This document shows, one piece after another, positions 31,950-43,763 of a stretch of DNA of 46,382 nt (position 1 is the first letter of the stretch; every line of letters begins with the position of its first letter). The notes below the pieces were generated by a model. It had not been told where the DNA came from. It did not search any database and saw only the letters and a program-made list of their open reading frames with translations. Origin of the DNA: Cudoniella acicularis (Eukaryota; Ascomycota; Leotiomycetes; Helotiales; Helotiaceae); the NCBI GenBank assembly GCA_013054445.1, contig JAAMPI010000271.1, positions 1 to 46,382 of the forward strand. Direction: 5' to 3'. The position numbers and the translations under genes were made by a program.

Positions 31950-33020
31950 GACTACTCTTAGCCCAGCTGTTTCGAATGTTACTTCATCATCCCGGGTTTT
32001 TACTCGGTTTACAGCACCGAGTTCGATAATCGCAGCGCATCCGAAAATTACAGCGCCACCATTATTTCAGGATTCATACCCTGGAACCTCATATGACAAC
32101 CTGGATTGCTGGGAATCCCGTGTCTTTTACTCGAGCAGGTCTTCTGGGATGGATCTTGAAACGGTCGGGGACCCACCTTGGAATACATCTACAATCTCCT
32201 AGGTTATTCCGGTAGGTACAGACGCTTTCACAATGTTTTATTGGCCTGTGAGCCTCGATAACTTCTGCGGTAATGGTACAAGGTCCACGATTCGACCTAC
32301 TTAGACTATCCCTGGTCTTCCGAGCACTGCAGAGGTTGACGATGAGACTATAACATCGCCCTTAATATAGTAAGTTTCCCATGAATTTGTTTCCATCTAC
32401 TACCTAGATCCTCGATTGAAGGAGAAGTAACTCTACTAACAATTTTACTATCAAGCTATTCTGTTAACAACATGATACTTCGAACTTTGACTGGATATTC
32501 ACGTGGGTGACATATATGGATCGACTATGAAACTCCCATCGAGACAGCAAAATTCACCGAGGCCGTAGACCAAGCCACTAGCGTCCTGGTTAATTGCTAT
32601 CCTGCCCGTTATATGCACGAGGGATTTTGTAATCAATCGCCGCAGTGTTTCGATTTTGGCGATATTGCAACCGTCGTATGGTCCAAGTATCATGGCGAAT
32701 GGAAGCATTTACATTACTGACAAAGGGTTTCGATAATCCATCAGGACTTGTGAACGCCGCGTATCACATTTCCTCCGCAGGGGGCGAAAAGCCTCTTCGG
32801 GGTTTGTGACGAATTTTCCGCTAGCTTCGCCATCCCAGCTTATGTCACTTTGCCACTTAAGGAAACCAATAACGCCACTGTGAGGGCAGCTCATGTTTCC
32901 AAAACTTCTTTAAATGCTGGTCCGACTGCTACACCAACACGGACTTCCTCGGTGTCCGTCACAACGATCGTGGAGGTTCATGTGTCCTCAATGTCATCTG
33001 CTTTTGCAGAATCAGACTAA
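31950..33020 (+). pseudogene. Secreted glycoprotein gene remnant
   Basis: A Ser/Thr-rich frame starts near 31950 (PAVSNVTSSSRVFTRF) and continues with DNLDCWESRVFYSSRSS, then after a TAG (CAG-type) with VIPVGTDAFTMFYWPVS, LDNFCGNGTRST, another TAG, and TIPGLPSTAEVDDETITSP ending at a TAG followed by a GTAAGT-like donor. This matches the layout of a common class of fungal secreted proteins with a WPV...C.NGT core and S/T-rich flanks. Further fragments follow to an S/T-rich C-terminus ending with a TAA at 33018. The stops are all C-to-T type. The middle part is too changed to order exons. Not functional. Confidence 0.5.
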
Positions 33021-35269
33021 ACCATGTGTTAGAAGCGCAATGATACTTGCATGTAGTGGATTGGTGGTTGGTATTTCGAGCTAGAGTAGGAAAACAATGA
33101 ATCAGGCATCTCATATAGTTATTGCATTGCTATTATTTAGTTGCTCTCGATTAAGGTATTCAAAATTAAAAGCGCAGACATCGTTATAGAATCTTTAGTA
33201 CTGTATTTTAAAGCCCGTCTTATAAATAAGGAAACTTGAACTGATGGCTATGATTCTATAACTAAGAAAGGCTTAACTAGTATAATAAATAGTATATAGT
33301 TATATTATAGTAGCTAATATTACCTGTTTTATATATATACTATATAGTATTAATTAAATGCCAATTACTATAGTAAGTATATCTTCTTTTCTATATTAGT
33401 AGCTTAAAATAATATGAATCGTAGTTTTAGTGAGTTTTAAAAGCAAGGGGGTCATTTTTATAGTTTTTACTTAAGTAGGCATAGAGTAATAGCCCCTACT
33501 TTTACCTATAAATCGTAATCGTATAAGTGATAGATCGTCTCTAAGTAGTATGCCCGAACTATCCCTAATACTTATAGCAAGTAGAGAAGTATCGAGCTTA
33601 AAGCAAGCAAGCTCTATATCAATACTTTACTCTTAGTTATGATATTTAGATTTTATAAGCTTAGGACGCCGATATCTACCTATTTTAGATTAGTATAAGC
33701 CCAATCGACGTCGCTTCGAGTAGGTTAATTCAGGCATTATATATAATAATTGCTAGCTCCTAGGAGGCAAGTACTAAGGACGTTGATCAGAAGATAGATA
33801 AAGATGTCTAGTATAGTGCTCGTTTTACTACTCCCCCGGAAAGCCACCCTATTACCACCCTTGATTGACGAGCTTGAAGACATTCATATAAAGAGGTTGA
33901 TATTGGTTATAAAGACCGTCTATGCCGTAGAAGCAGCTATAAGGCTGCCAAGTCTCTAGCCGGAAAGGCGCGGGTTTGGGGATGGCTTGGGCTGAGCAAC
34001 CGTAGCCTTAGTCGGAACTTTTAAGTAGAACATTCGTATAAGACGTCTATATAGCAGTCGAACTGTGTATCGAGAGGCAAGGTAGTACGATTTAAGATAG
34101 TATTTAAATTTATAGTGTCGCGCTATTGTTTGAATAAGGGAACGCTCTATATCAAAGTTAAAACACTAATAGCATTTATGTTATACTAGTAATATAGTAT
34201 ATTACTACCCCGTTAGACTATAGCTATGCTTATTATTAGCCGGAAGCCTGATCTAGTTGTTACCCTAAATAGCACTAATCCTAATTCAGTTATATATGAT
34301 AGGAGCTAACCAGTTGTCTCTCGTGACCTTTACGTTAGAAAATCGATTGGCCTATCTAGTTCCTTTAATACACCTCGCCACTTTATAGAATATTAAAAGT
34401 ATAACGGAAATACGAGGCATAATCACCTAATTAAGGCTTAGCGCCGTTCCTGACACCCCCTTTAGGACACTCGCGGGTGTCCCTAATTTGGTTTGTTATT
34501 ATATTTAGATTTTATTAGTTATTAGTAGAGGTAGAGGAGCGTTATAGATATTAATGCTTATAGGCAAGTGAAAAGAAAGGGCTAGTAGAGAATTTAATAA
34601 GATATACGTGTTTTCGTATCAGGTTTTGAATTATAATAGGGCGAGGCCCGGTTTATAGGAAAGGCGAAGATTAAGATCATATATAGCATTTTAGGTATAT
34701 AGAGGGTAAGTAGCCTTTTATTTAGAAGTATAATGATTTTAAAGTATATTTACTCTTTTCTCTCTAAGTATGCCATCCTAATAAGGTTGGTAGACTATAA
34801 AGGACCTCCCTCTGTTTTGTGAAACACTTATAAGCCGCCATCGATTATAAATGCATGGCTAGGCAACTGTGAAACCACTCACAAATCAACCTGTGCCACT
34901 TTAAAAGGTTGTGAAATTCTTACATGACTTATTGTCATCAAGATCCTCGAAGGAAATAGTGGAATACGGCTCACAGCGACACCCTCCATCTGTCCTCCAT
35001 ACCTAGCCCTCGGTCATTGTTGGGGTACTATAGAAATCGTGAAACTATTGGGTACGAAACTTAAATCCTTACTTTAAGGAGCTCCTTTAGACAGGCTTCG
35101 ATTTTCTATTTATATTACTTTTAAGAAGTTATACAGTTTGAAGTTTGAAATAAAGAGAGAATTTAGAGCCTTAGCTTCGTTGGAGCAGTAATCACAGTCC
35201 ACTACTGCAATGCTGTTCCACTGTTCTATCAACAGAAACGAATCGAACTTCACAGCTCCACTCATGGGC
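33021..35269. other. RIP-degraded AT-rich block
   Basis: About 2.2 kb with strong TpA excess and no frame longer than about 60 codons. Weak coding echoes such as KDRLCRRSSYKAAKSLAG (near 33924) may be transposon or gene debris. A short perfect hairpin GGACACTCGCGGGTGTCC is at 34467-34484. Composition returns to normal after about 34790. I cannot assign any element. Confidence 0.45.
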
Positions 35270-36306
35270 CTATGAGTAAGGCCCAATAGGTTTATCGTCG
35301 ACAAGCCTACGCCTTTTTGGCACCGCTCTTTGAATCACCTCTTCTTCAGGCCTTTCAAGCCTGGGCGCTCGCCATTTCGTCCGCTCGCGCTTTGCCCCTT
35401 GACATTGAAGTCCAAAGTTCTGTGAAGAGGAGAAAGTTGCACCTCTCAAAGCCTGATGTTCTGAGCTGCGATGGTGTGAAGACAAAGATGGAACTGCATT
35501 CAAAGTCTCACGTTCTGAACTGTGCTGCCGTGGAGAATCAGAGCTTCCTTTCACATCATCAAAGGGTACGTTGTGCTTCTTGCTCCGTTGGTGAACGACT
35601 AGAGCGTCTGATCTATTGTAGGCTTTCTCGCGGCCGGGATAGCTGCATGCAAAAGATTTATTGTTGGAACCTTGTGAGGAGTAGTATGAGCAAGTTTTTT
35701 GGTGGCGACGGAGGTTGCACGCTTTGTTTCTTTCGAGGCCGGAGGGCGAGTAGCCACAGATACACCTCTCATCCTCGTACATTGTCGGCGACCCCTTGGC
35801 TGGATATTCGGAAATCTGAAAAGACTTTGAGTTTTCGGTGATTTTTGGTGGAATAGGTAGAGAATGAGGTGAAGTGTGTTTCGAAGGAACCTGGGCTGGA
35901 AGTTCTGGAATTTCTGGATGCCGCACTATTCAGCGAAATTGGGGAGGGCAGGAAGGACAGGGAGGCTGACAGGAGCCATGTTTCTGGCCTGAGCTGTGAC
36001 AGTTGCGTAAGCAGATATTCGAATTCGTGGGGAAGGATGTTGAACTTACTATTCCTGGTTGGGGTTGGCTTGGTCCAAAGGGCTCTGAGATAGGCCAACA
36101 ATTGGGCGTCCAAAATAGTGGAAATTGGGACCAGTATCAGATGAAGTTTGTGTCTTTGGTGTAAGAATACTCTTGCTGGCAAGGTGGGGTTGATCAAGGT
36201 GTTCAGGTCCTGAAGGAGGAATGTGTTTTCCATGAGAAGATAGAAGATTGGATTCAAGACACACCCGGATTGTTCCGCTTTCGTCACCGAGTTCTAATAG
36301 CGACAT
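35270..36306 (-). pseudogene. C2H2 zinc-finger gene with in-frame TGA
   Basis: ATG 36306 opens MSLLELGDESGTIRVCLES. Exons 36306-36050 and 35993-35270 join over a 56-nt intron (donor GTAAGT, acceptor CACAG, phase 2), giving 326 codons. The second exon reads SGQKHGSCQPPCPSCPPQFR, then a TGA at 35932-35930 (CGA-type change), then IVRHPEIPELPAQVPSK. Near the C-terminus are two fungal-type zinc fingers: RCICGYSPSG to NLRRHQKTC, and FACSYPGREKAYNRSDALV with HQRSKKH. In the second finger Arg replaces the expected second Cys. A basic KRERTKWRAP and PKRRRLVDDKP follow. Either a young pseudogene or a gene whose N-terminus is read differently; a downstream restart would keep only the finger part. Confidence 0.55.
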
Positions 36307-37300
36307 GTTGCTTTCTGATGAAACAGGTAGTTCGATATCGGAATCTCGACATGAGCATTTTCCATTTCCGTCTTTGGACCTGAGCTTTTGCCGCTATAGC
36401 CTGAGCAGTGAGGTGAGCCAAGATGGGTAGACAGGGGCCCGTTTGGGCTCCTCGGCTGCGACTGTGGCCAGCTAAAACTGGAAGAAGCAAGTCAAGGGTC
36501 CTTTCGGAGCCAATTCTGGACCCCCGTCAGGTAGAACCGCGCCTCTCAGCTTTACCGAACGTCAGATTCAACCTCATCGTATGCCAACACAGCGTCAATT
36601 TGTTAACTGCTCGTTCAAGTCCTCTGCTACAAGTCGTCATACTCAAATACGTACGATATTACTCCGCAGAACGATCGTACAAATCTTAGGTGGTGTACTT
36701 AATGGGACATAATGAGACTCGTGTGGATGCGAAATCACATTAGGGGAAGGTCTATACCAAAGTTCTGTTTTCCCGAGGAACAGAGAATTTCATGAGAGCA
36801 TGGCAAGGCAGAGTCATCTCGGCGGCAGAATTGCTTCAACGAAAAAGTTCCTGGTTACTAGGACGTCTATTGGCTGTCGTGAAATTCATGCAACAGCGAA
36901 ACTAGGCCCAGGGAAGACTTATGGTTAGGTTCAGCAGGCGAGCTACGCAAGCAATATAGAGCAAAGACATCTCGGCGGCAAGCCACATTGGTAGAGGAGT
37001 CTCGGAATTGCCGTGGTTCCTAAGCAATTAGGATTTATGTATAGATAAAGTTACGTAAAAAGGATAATATAACTTTGGTTTGCTTTGCGTAACTAGGAAT
37101 TTTATACGGAGCAGGGCTAGTATTATTAATATGATTCGATTAGTGGCGGAGTTACGACGAGGGAGGGGTTTGTATTAAGGTTCCTTCTGTCGGATCGTAC
37201 AGGGGGTGATCACTCCATAGTATAAAAACACTAAGGCCTGATTCTGAAGTTGCTTGATTGTTGAAGAAGAAGCTACGGTACGATGCCTTATAAGCTTACT
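36307..37300. other. Intergenic, no gene supported
   Basis: About 1 kb of mixed composition with small overlapping frames (36284-36490, 36423-36689) of no recognisable type. It contains the likely promoter of the minus-strand zinc-finger gene. Confidence 0.4.
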
Positions 37301-37931
37301 AGCGTGGCGCTAAGCTAGTGTACTAGCTAAGCGAGTTCTGGAAGCTTCGGTTACATAAGGCAATTGAATATTAACAGGCCTATATTCCCAACACCTTCCT
37401 CAGCTGGTCCAGGGTGCATTTCTAGTCGTTATGCAGGGAATTGGACTCCATTCGAGGCAGATCATGCCCTCCCATACCCCACACCGAACACAGCCTGCTC
37501 AGCTAGCAAAGGGCAATGTTGGTATGGAAGGAACGCCAGGCCAATAGGTGTGCCCATTTTACGATTATAAAAGCCTACAATTTCTCCCTTCACCTCAAGT
37601 CGATACCACTGACTTTCATTACCATTATCGTCAACTATTAGCCTACCACAGCAGCAAGATCTCTGTTTCAAATTTCAAGATGCTAAGTCGGTGCCCCCCC
37701 AGTAGGACACCTCGCTTAATTTCACCCTACCTACTTCTAGCCCCATTAACTCTACGGATCTTGAACTTCTATACAATCGCTTATAGCAGTAGATTCTATA
37801 GACGAATCAGAGTCTTCCTCATCAATTTCACAATCTCCTACCTCGATCTGAGCCTTCTTAATAGCCCAGATATCCGCAAACTTAGGATTTGGACTAGTCT
37901 GAACCTTCTGTCTTTTCCTAGGCTCTAATTC
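37301..37931 (-). mobile_element. Possible internal fragment of an LTR retroelement
   Basis: It lies directly after the LTR when read on the minus strand. A frame continuous with the LTR edge reads TELEPRKRQKVQTSPNPKF, ADIWAIKKAQIEVGD and an acidic DEEDSDSS tail before stopping at 37752. The acidic/basic make-up and NPKFA...AI..AQIE pattern recall fungal Ty1/copia polyprotein segments, but this is weak. Downstream to 37300 there are short unassigned frames only. No second LTR is visible. Confidence 0.35.
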
Positions 37932-38197
37932 TGTCACGGACCTGGCGCAACGTCAGTCCCGTGACCGAAGATACCCCTGTGACAGCCTGGCACTGGCTGA
38001 GACTGAGACGCGTCACGACCCCTAACCCCTTATCACGTGCCTCGTCTGTGCCCAGCACTCACTCCTGTATATAGACCCCTTAAGGGATACCTCCTTCCTT
38101 CTCTCCTCAGCTTAGTTTCTTCGTAAATACAGCACCTTCTTGCAAGTGCGTCCCACGTGACGTCAGGGCCCACCATAGCCTTTGCAGAGCTATGACA
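37932..38197 (-). repeat. LTR (266 bp) of a retroelement
   Basis: Runs TGTCACGGACCTGGCGCAAC to ...GAGCTATGACA on the plus strand, a TG...CA unit, and is homologous in inverted orientation to the solo LTR at 10367-10561. It contains CACGTGAC and GGGCCC blocks and a TATATAGACCCC run. The two flanking pentamers (AATTC and AAACT) differ, so it is not a clean solo LTR. Orientation is therefore best read as the 5' LTR of a minus-strand element whose remainder is deleted. It abuts and truncates the Fot1-like copy at 38198. Confidence 0.7.
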
Positions 38198-38507
38198 AAA
38201 CTGAGAAAAGCTTTTAAGTAAGTATATAGCTTCCTAATGAGATTTATAGCTATTAAGGCGATTCTAAAGTGTAGACCTTAGAACTCTATAGTTAAGACTA
38301 GCTCTTATAAAAAAGCACTATTTATAATATCCTTAAGTGCTTATATCATGTCTTCTTTAGTATATTGATTTCTTATAATTGAATTAAAAAGTGTATAAAA
38401 TTTAAAGGAAATTAAATAAGACATTGTAGAGATATAATTATTTAGGGTAGGTAGGTGGGGAATGGCGGTGAGTTAAGCGAGGTGTCCCACCAGGGGGGGC
38501 ACAGACT
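38198..38507 (-). mobile_element. Fot1/pogo-like transposon, second copy (truncated)
   Basis: Its terminal repeat AGTCTGTGCCCCCC starts at 38507 on the minus strand, next to TA (38508-38509), and the following 110 bases match the start of the copy at 2949 (CACCTCGCTTA, TAAATAATTATATCT, CTTATTTAATTTCCTTTAAA). A decayed transposase start reads KEDMI, ALKDIINSAFL and later STL/SHQEA-like positions in shifted frames, with RIP-type stops. The copy ends where the LTR begins. Confidence 0.65.
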
Positions 38508-38509
38508 TA

Positions 38510-38998
38510 TCCGTTAGATCCGGAACTGTGCTCCTTTAAACCCCCACCGCCCCCAGGCGAACACTTTCGGTTCTGTCAAACGGACCACTAGCAGGTTCGG
38601 CCCAAGGGGCCCAGTCCAATATCCAGTCGATAGCAACACGTCCAAAAAGGGGGAGCGGATCCTTGTCAAACGACGCGAATATTGAGCCAGGTGATAGGAA
38701 GGCTCTGGCTGTGCAAGGACAAGACGGATTGACAGTTATGCCCTCGGACACTGCTGGCCCACAAGGCCCACCCCATCCTGCACGGCACAGGCGACCACGG
38801 AAGCTTCGAGCCACTCTCCGCATGTTGAGCCCATCCCAGACGAGGCAACAAAGCGCCCCGAGAGGTCCCATCACTCTACGACAGCTAGTGAGCCAAGGGG
38901 AGGTTAGCCGTCAGCTACAGGAGCAATAATCAATATCTCTCTGGACACGCAATCAACTAAGTGGTTTGGCCGTGTAGCTGGCATAGCGGCTGATAAGA
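38510..38998. other. GC-rich unassigned segment
   Basis: A 490-base stretch, notably GC-rich (38525-38920) between AT-rich neighbours. A frame from a TTG at 38663 to 38929 is Arg/Pro/Gln-rich (PARHRRPRKLRATLRML) but begins after a TAG and has no ATG. It may be debris from another insertion. Not called as a gene. Confidence 0.35.
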
Positions 38999-39535
38999 GA
39001 GCATGTGAACGTTGAGTACTGGGGATACTTTGGCGGGGAAGGGAAATATCGAACTGAGTTGCACGAGCACAACATGTACAAAGCAATCCGCATCACCGGC
39101 CCCGGATACAACCTCTACTACAGCATCTGGTGCATGAACGAACACGAGCTCTACGACCTCTTCGTCGACCCTGGACAAATGCATAACCTACTTTCTCACT
39201 CGTCCACATCCTCTCCCTCCGTCCAATCCCCTATCTCTTCCTCACCTAGAATCGCAGGACACACCATACAAAAGATCGTATCGCGCCTCGACGCCCTCCT
39301 CTCAGTCCAGAAATCCTGCTCGGGCGCCACCTGCCGCGCACCATGGAAAGAGCTTTACCCCAACGGTGACGTCACGACGTTAGAAGACTCATTGGACGAG
39401 CGGTTCGATGGCTTCTATGAGAGCTAGCAGAAAGTGGAGTATAGTTGGCGCTGGAATAGGTACTGGCCGGAGGCTGATAGAGTCATGTGGGAGGATGTCA
39501 AAAAACAGTATCTGGAGAGAGATGGACTAGCTTAG
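38999..39535 (+). pseudogene. Arylsulfatase 3' fragment
   Basis: The frame starts inside a protein: EHVNVEYWGYFGGEGKYR, then MYKAIRITGPGYNLYYSIWC, NEHELYDLFVDPGQMHNLL, IVSRLDALLSVQKSCSGATC, WKELYPNGDVTTLEDSLDE and FDGFYES. This is the C-terminal part of fungal secreted sulfatases (formylglycine-dependent arylsulfatase family). A TAG at 39425 interrupts it, after which the frame still reads QKVEYSWRWNRYWPEADRVM to a second TAG at 39533. The catalytic N-terminal domain with the CxPSR formylglycine site is missing upstream, where an in-frame TAG and unrelated GC-rich DNA lie. A truncated relic. Confidence 0.75.
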
Positions 39536-40444
39536 GATACGTGGGTGTGAAATCTCTGGACCTGACAAGAAAGATTTTGGGCAGTGGCTTACCAGACGGA
39601 ATAAGAATTTCAGGTGATACTTGACTTTAATCTGTGTGGGAACTTAGCCGGGAATACTTTTTGAAGAGTATAAAACTGAATCCCGCCTTCCGAGCTGTCA
39701 TGAGAGACGCTGTAATTGTATCTAGCAGGTCGGCTTTCAAAACGCAAAGACAGAGTGGGGATAGTGACGACCCTGCCTAAGTTACTCGCTCCGCAGGCAC
39801 GTTTTTATGCTTACAGTCATCTTTGATAGGCTCCCAGATATTCCTTTGTGATAAGTTGGTAACAATACTTACCTCGGATCACAAAGTTCCCGTTCCGAGA
39901 TCCGAATGAGCTGAATGGCGCATTGTCATGAGGCCTCAAGGATATATATTGCACTGCGTTCCATACAGAACATTTCGCAAGGATAAGAGTGGGAGAGTGG
40001 AGAAAATCAGACGATGATCTCCCGGGGGTGGGCCGTTCCGCGCTTGACCTTGCTAGTAGTCAACATCCATCACCAAATAACCGCCGTTGAATGGCGATTC
40101 GGGCCCCAGTTTTCCTGTCACATTACGACTGACTGTGGGCGTATCATCCAACCAAAGGAAACAATTGAGATTCTTCACAGCAACACGGAAGACCTCCTAT
40201 TAGTTACCGTCTTACAAGCTCAAAAGGATCCGCTGAGAGTCAAGAGCTCTCTGCCTGGTCAAGAAAACAATCACCCACTTCACATGAATGACCAGCCGGA
40301 GCGGAAAACTCTATAGTCCGTTCATTTCTCCAGATCTGTCTTTCTACAGCTTATAAAAGACATCGTAGAGTGCTCTTGTAGAGCTTTTGCTTGTCTCTCT
40401 TTGAACATCTCCCCAATTTGACACTTTCACTCTCTATCGTCATC
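39536..40444. other. Intergenic and P450 upstream region
   Basis: About 900 bases. One frame (40014-40316, ATG start, 100 codons) has no recognisable family and I do not call it. TATAAAAG at 40353-40360 lies about 85 bases before the P450 ATG and is a fair TATA candidate. Confidence 0.4.
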
Positions 40445-42649
40445 ATGGAGAACACCTTCTCCCCGTTCATAGGTCAGCTGTTACTTTCAAGCACGACCGG
40501 AATCCTCACATGCGCCCTCTTTCTCGTTTGTCGCAGCGGCCAATTCCAGTCTTTCCTCTACGAGTTTCTGAAATTCGGCCGCACAAGTAGCAGCCGCTTC
40601 GGCGTTCTGGTACACTCAGCCATCAAAGATGGATACTACAAGCAGGTAACAGCTGGAAATCTCCTAATCGAGCAAGATGAATTTACTCATTGCTGAAAAC
40701 TAGAACAAAAACGGTGGTTATTTTTCAGTCAAGGCCCCGCACGCAGATTACCTCATTATCCCGCCTAAGTTTGTCGATTTCGTGAAGAATCTTCCGGAGA
40801 GCAAGGTCACCTTTCAAGGAGACGTGGAAGATAGCAACCTAGCCCCGTACACGTCGCTGGGATACCACTTGGACATTGTTGCTAAGAGCACACGAACAGA
40901 CTTGACGAAACATCTTGGTAGGTGTCCCGGTAACTCAAAAGGGTCAGCTTGCTTGAAACCGAGTTGACTCTTAATTTATCAAGGTGGTATTATACTAGAC
41001 CTACTTGATGAGACGAAATATGCACTCTTAACCGAGCTTCCTGATTGTGACAAAGGTAGGTAAGAAGGGGATGTTAGGCGCGGAACGGAATTGACATTGT
41101 CACAGAGTGGATCCCGATAAAGCCCTTTCACAATATACTGCGGATTATTTCGCTCGTTTCTGGCAGGGTTTTCGTTGGCCCGGAACTCAATCGTAATGAA
41201 GCGTACATTGAGTCGACCGTCAACTATACAACATCAAGTATGATGGCGGCCTTTGGTGAGTGAAATTAGCGTGTTTTCGCTTGTGCCATTGGGATGCGGA
41301 GCAGGTGTTGAGTCGTTTCGTTTGAAGTGTCTTCTCACATATTCGGGCTTTCTTCAAAGTTCAATATGATATCGTTATCTCACCCTTCTTTCGTGTTGAG
41401 CAGTAACTAATTCTAGAAACGTGAAGCCCTACTAGACTTTCCACGCTTTGTGCGTCCCCTTATTCAGTATGTATTACTCGGATTACAAGATCTATCACTG
41501 GTATATAGGCTTCAGGCAATTATACCTCGTGACGTCTATTTCAAAGTTCATTAGTCTGGTGATTGAAGCTCCAAGAACTGGCAGTATTCTGTCAAGCCCA
41601 CGAGAGCATCAAGCTAACTAGAATTCCTTCGAAAGATACTTCATTCCTGCCCTCCAAGAATGTCACCGCCACAGGAAAACGGCCCATAATCTACTGAGAC
41701 CACTGGTAGCTCAGCGCCTTGCGGCAAAAGCAGCCGGTCTGGAACCAATTAACGACATGTTGACTTGGAACATGCACAACGTTCCAAAACGTGACCCGTC
41801 AGTCATCGCTGCGGCTCAACTGTTAATCGCTTTTGCTGCTATCCACACGACTTCCAACCAGTTGACCAATATGCTTTATGATCTGGCTACTCATCCTGAG
41901 TACCACGAGCCTCTGCGGCTTGAAATTGAGGAAGTACTCGCCTCGGAATCGGATCACGCTTTATCTAAGGGTTCACTGCCGAAACTGCGCAAACTTGACA
42001 GTTTCATGAAGGAGTCTCAACGTCTCTATCCGCCTGCTCTTGTAAGTATCAGAACTCTCGTACTGCTTGAAGACAGTCTACTCGACGCTACTACCATCAC
42101 TGCGGACTCCCAAACTCGCCTTGATTAATCAAGCCGTACTGACTTCTGAAAATTTCTAGCTGAGCATTACCCGCAGAGTCAACAGCCCGATCGAGCTGCC
42201 CGATGGCCGAGTCCTGCAAAAAGGTTCCTACTTCGCCGTCGCAAACAGCCAGATCTGCCGCGATCCCGAAATCTTCGAGAACCCGGACGATTTCGACATG
42301 TTTCGCTTCGAGAGAATGAGGAGCAAACAGGGGGAGGAGCATAAATACCAGTTTGTCACTACGAGCCTGGAGACTATGGCGTTTGGACACGGGGCACATG
42401 CTTGGTTAGTTTTCCACGTTCATGATGTGATATGATATTGTAAGACTGACGTTATGGTGGTATTGAAGCCCGGGGAGATTCTTTGCAGGCAACGAGATTA
42501 AGATGATTATGGTGGAGTTCTTGCGTGGTTACGAGGTCAGGTTGCCCCCTGGCGCGGAGCGGCCAAGTACCGTTATGCATGGATCTAATTGTGCTGTGAG
42601 CACGACGGCGGAGATCTTGATTAGGAAGAGAGCTTGGTCAGAGCTTTGA
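40445..42649 (+). CDS. Cytochrome P450 monooxygenase, one junction out of phase
   Basis: Membrane-anchored, heme-thiolate oxidase of about 505 aa. Exons 40445-40645, 40704-40917, 40984-41055, 41106-41255, 41417-41466, 41636-42041, 42160-42404, 42469-42649. N-terminal anchor near GILTCALFLVCRS. Motifs: YFSVKAPHADYLIIPP, LVSGRVFVGPELNRNEAYI, the I-helix FAAIHTTSNQLTNML, the K-helix pair KESQRL (ExxR), RRVNSPIELPDGRVL, FDMFRFERM, and the heme loop MAFGHGAHACPGRFFAGNEI split by the last intron. Such AIHTTS/FGHGxHACPGRFFA enzymes are common in terpenoid and other secondary pathways; the substrate is not deducible. All junctions hold phase except exon 4 to exon 5 (41255 to 41417), where a GTGAGT donor and CTAG acceptor shift the frame by one. 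The exon 5-6 intron is unusually long (169 nt). Recently broken or a sequence error; the last 400 codons are clean. Confidence 0.8.
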
Positions 42650-43763
42650 CCTACGCAATATGTATAGGGTTGAAGCCACTCTTCTTCCCGATAGAGGACA
42701 GCTTTTTTTTTTTTTTTGGTTGGCCTTGAAGCTGACGACAGCCTGATCTGGTCGTAAAAATGTATGATCCTTTTACCGACGATGTCTGTTTCGCTGTTTG
42801 CGTTTCTTTCTTGTGACATGAAGTAATCGATAGAGAAGAGAAAGAGAAATCACTCGTACATATAGTAAGCCATACTTGGAACGTGCAGTCCCGAGAATTG
42901 GGTACGCTAGCCTCGAGTCTCGCCCGCCCTGATGATTTTGGAGCTAACGTTTAGCTTCTTCGCGTTCTGGCCTCATGATAGACACACCCCTCAAAAAGGG
43001 GCGCAATGCCAGAACAAATAGCTCATGGAAGTTGCCAAGTAGGCGGCGACCACATGATATGGAGGTGAGGAGGTGAGTGAGTTATTTTGGTGCTACGTGA
43101 ACCGGTGATAAGCGCCTCAGCCCCGGAATTGATCGAAAGGGCCAATTAGAATCCACGACTACAATTCTCCCATTTCATCTTCACACAGCTAGGAATACAT
43201 CGAATATCCGCGGTAAGGATTATTGGGAGGAAGGGTTTGGATCCCGTATCCAATTGTAGGCTTCTCTTTGCAGTCCGGCTGGCAGATTTTATGGAGACTT
43301 GCACAATTCTCTCCACACGCCGCGTCGCCAACCCCGCGAGCCTGCCACACAGCCACAGCCGCGGCCGCATGGCTTCTTTGCTCCCAGCCCTGCCGTTGTG
43401 TCTTTGAGCGCAGCCTGTGAATGGCCACTCATCGGCTGTCACCTGCCCGACCCTTGTGCGAGGTTGCATTGTCCGAGCCGTGCTGCAAGGATACGCCGCC
43501 CTTCACTGTACCCCTGAAAAAGCTCGTGAGCTCGAGCTTACCACAGCTTTGCCATGGCCTTGTTGGACCCTTGGCTTGGATTCTTGAGTCCTCCGTCAAC
43601 TTTCTCTCCTTCCTTTCAACAAGTCAGCAAGACTCCTGAATTCCGTCAGACGGGTCATTGGGATTATTGACACGGGAAGCCGTGAACTGGACAGGGTGAA
43701 GAGCAGACATCCTGATGTCGATCCCTTGGTGCTTCATTGTACTCGCAATCGTAGACCGTAATC
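42650..43763. other. P450 3' flank and unassigned DNA
   Basis: About 1.1 kb. Contains a 15-T tract (42703-42717) and an inverted repeat GTTCTGGC/GCCAGAAC around a CCCCTC...GGGG hairpin (42962-43015). Overlapping short frames in 43146-43640 are not protein-like. Pyrimidine-rich DNA before 43764 suits a promoter of the next fragment. Confidence 0.4.

Noticed and set aside
38663..38929. 88-codon Arg/Pro-rich frame
   Set aside because: No ATG, preceded by an in-frame TAG, no family match.
40014..40316. 100-codon frame with ATG upstream of the P450
   Set aside because: No recognisable domain or splice context; length is within chance.
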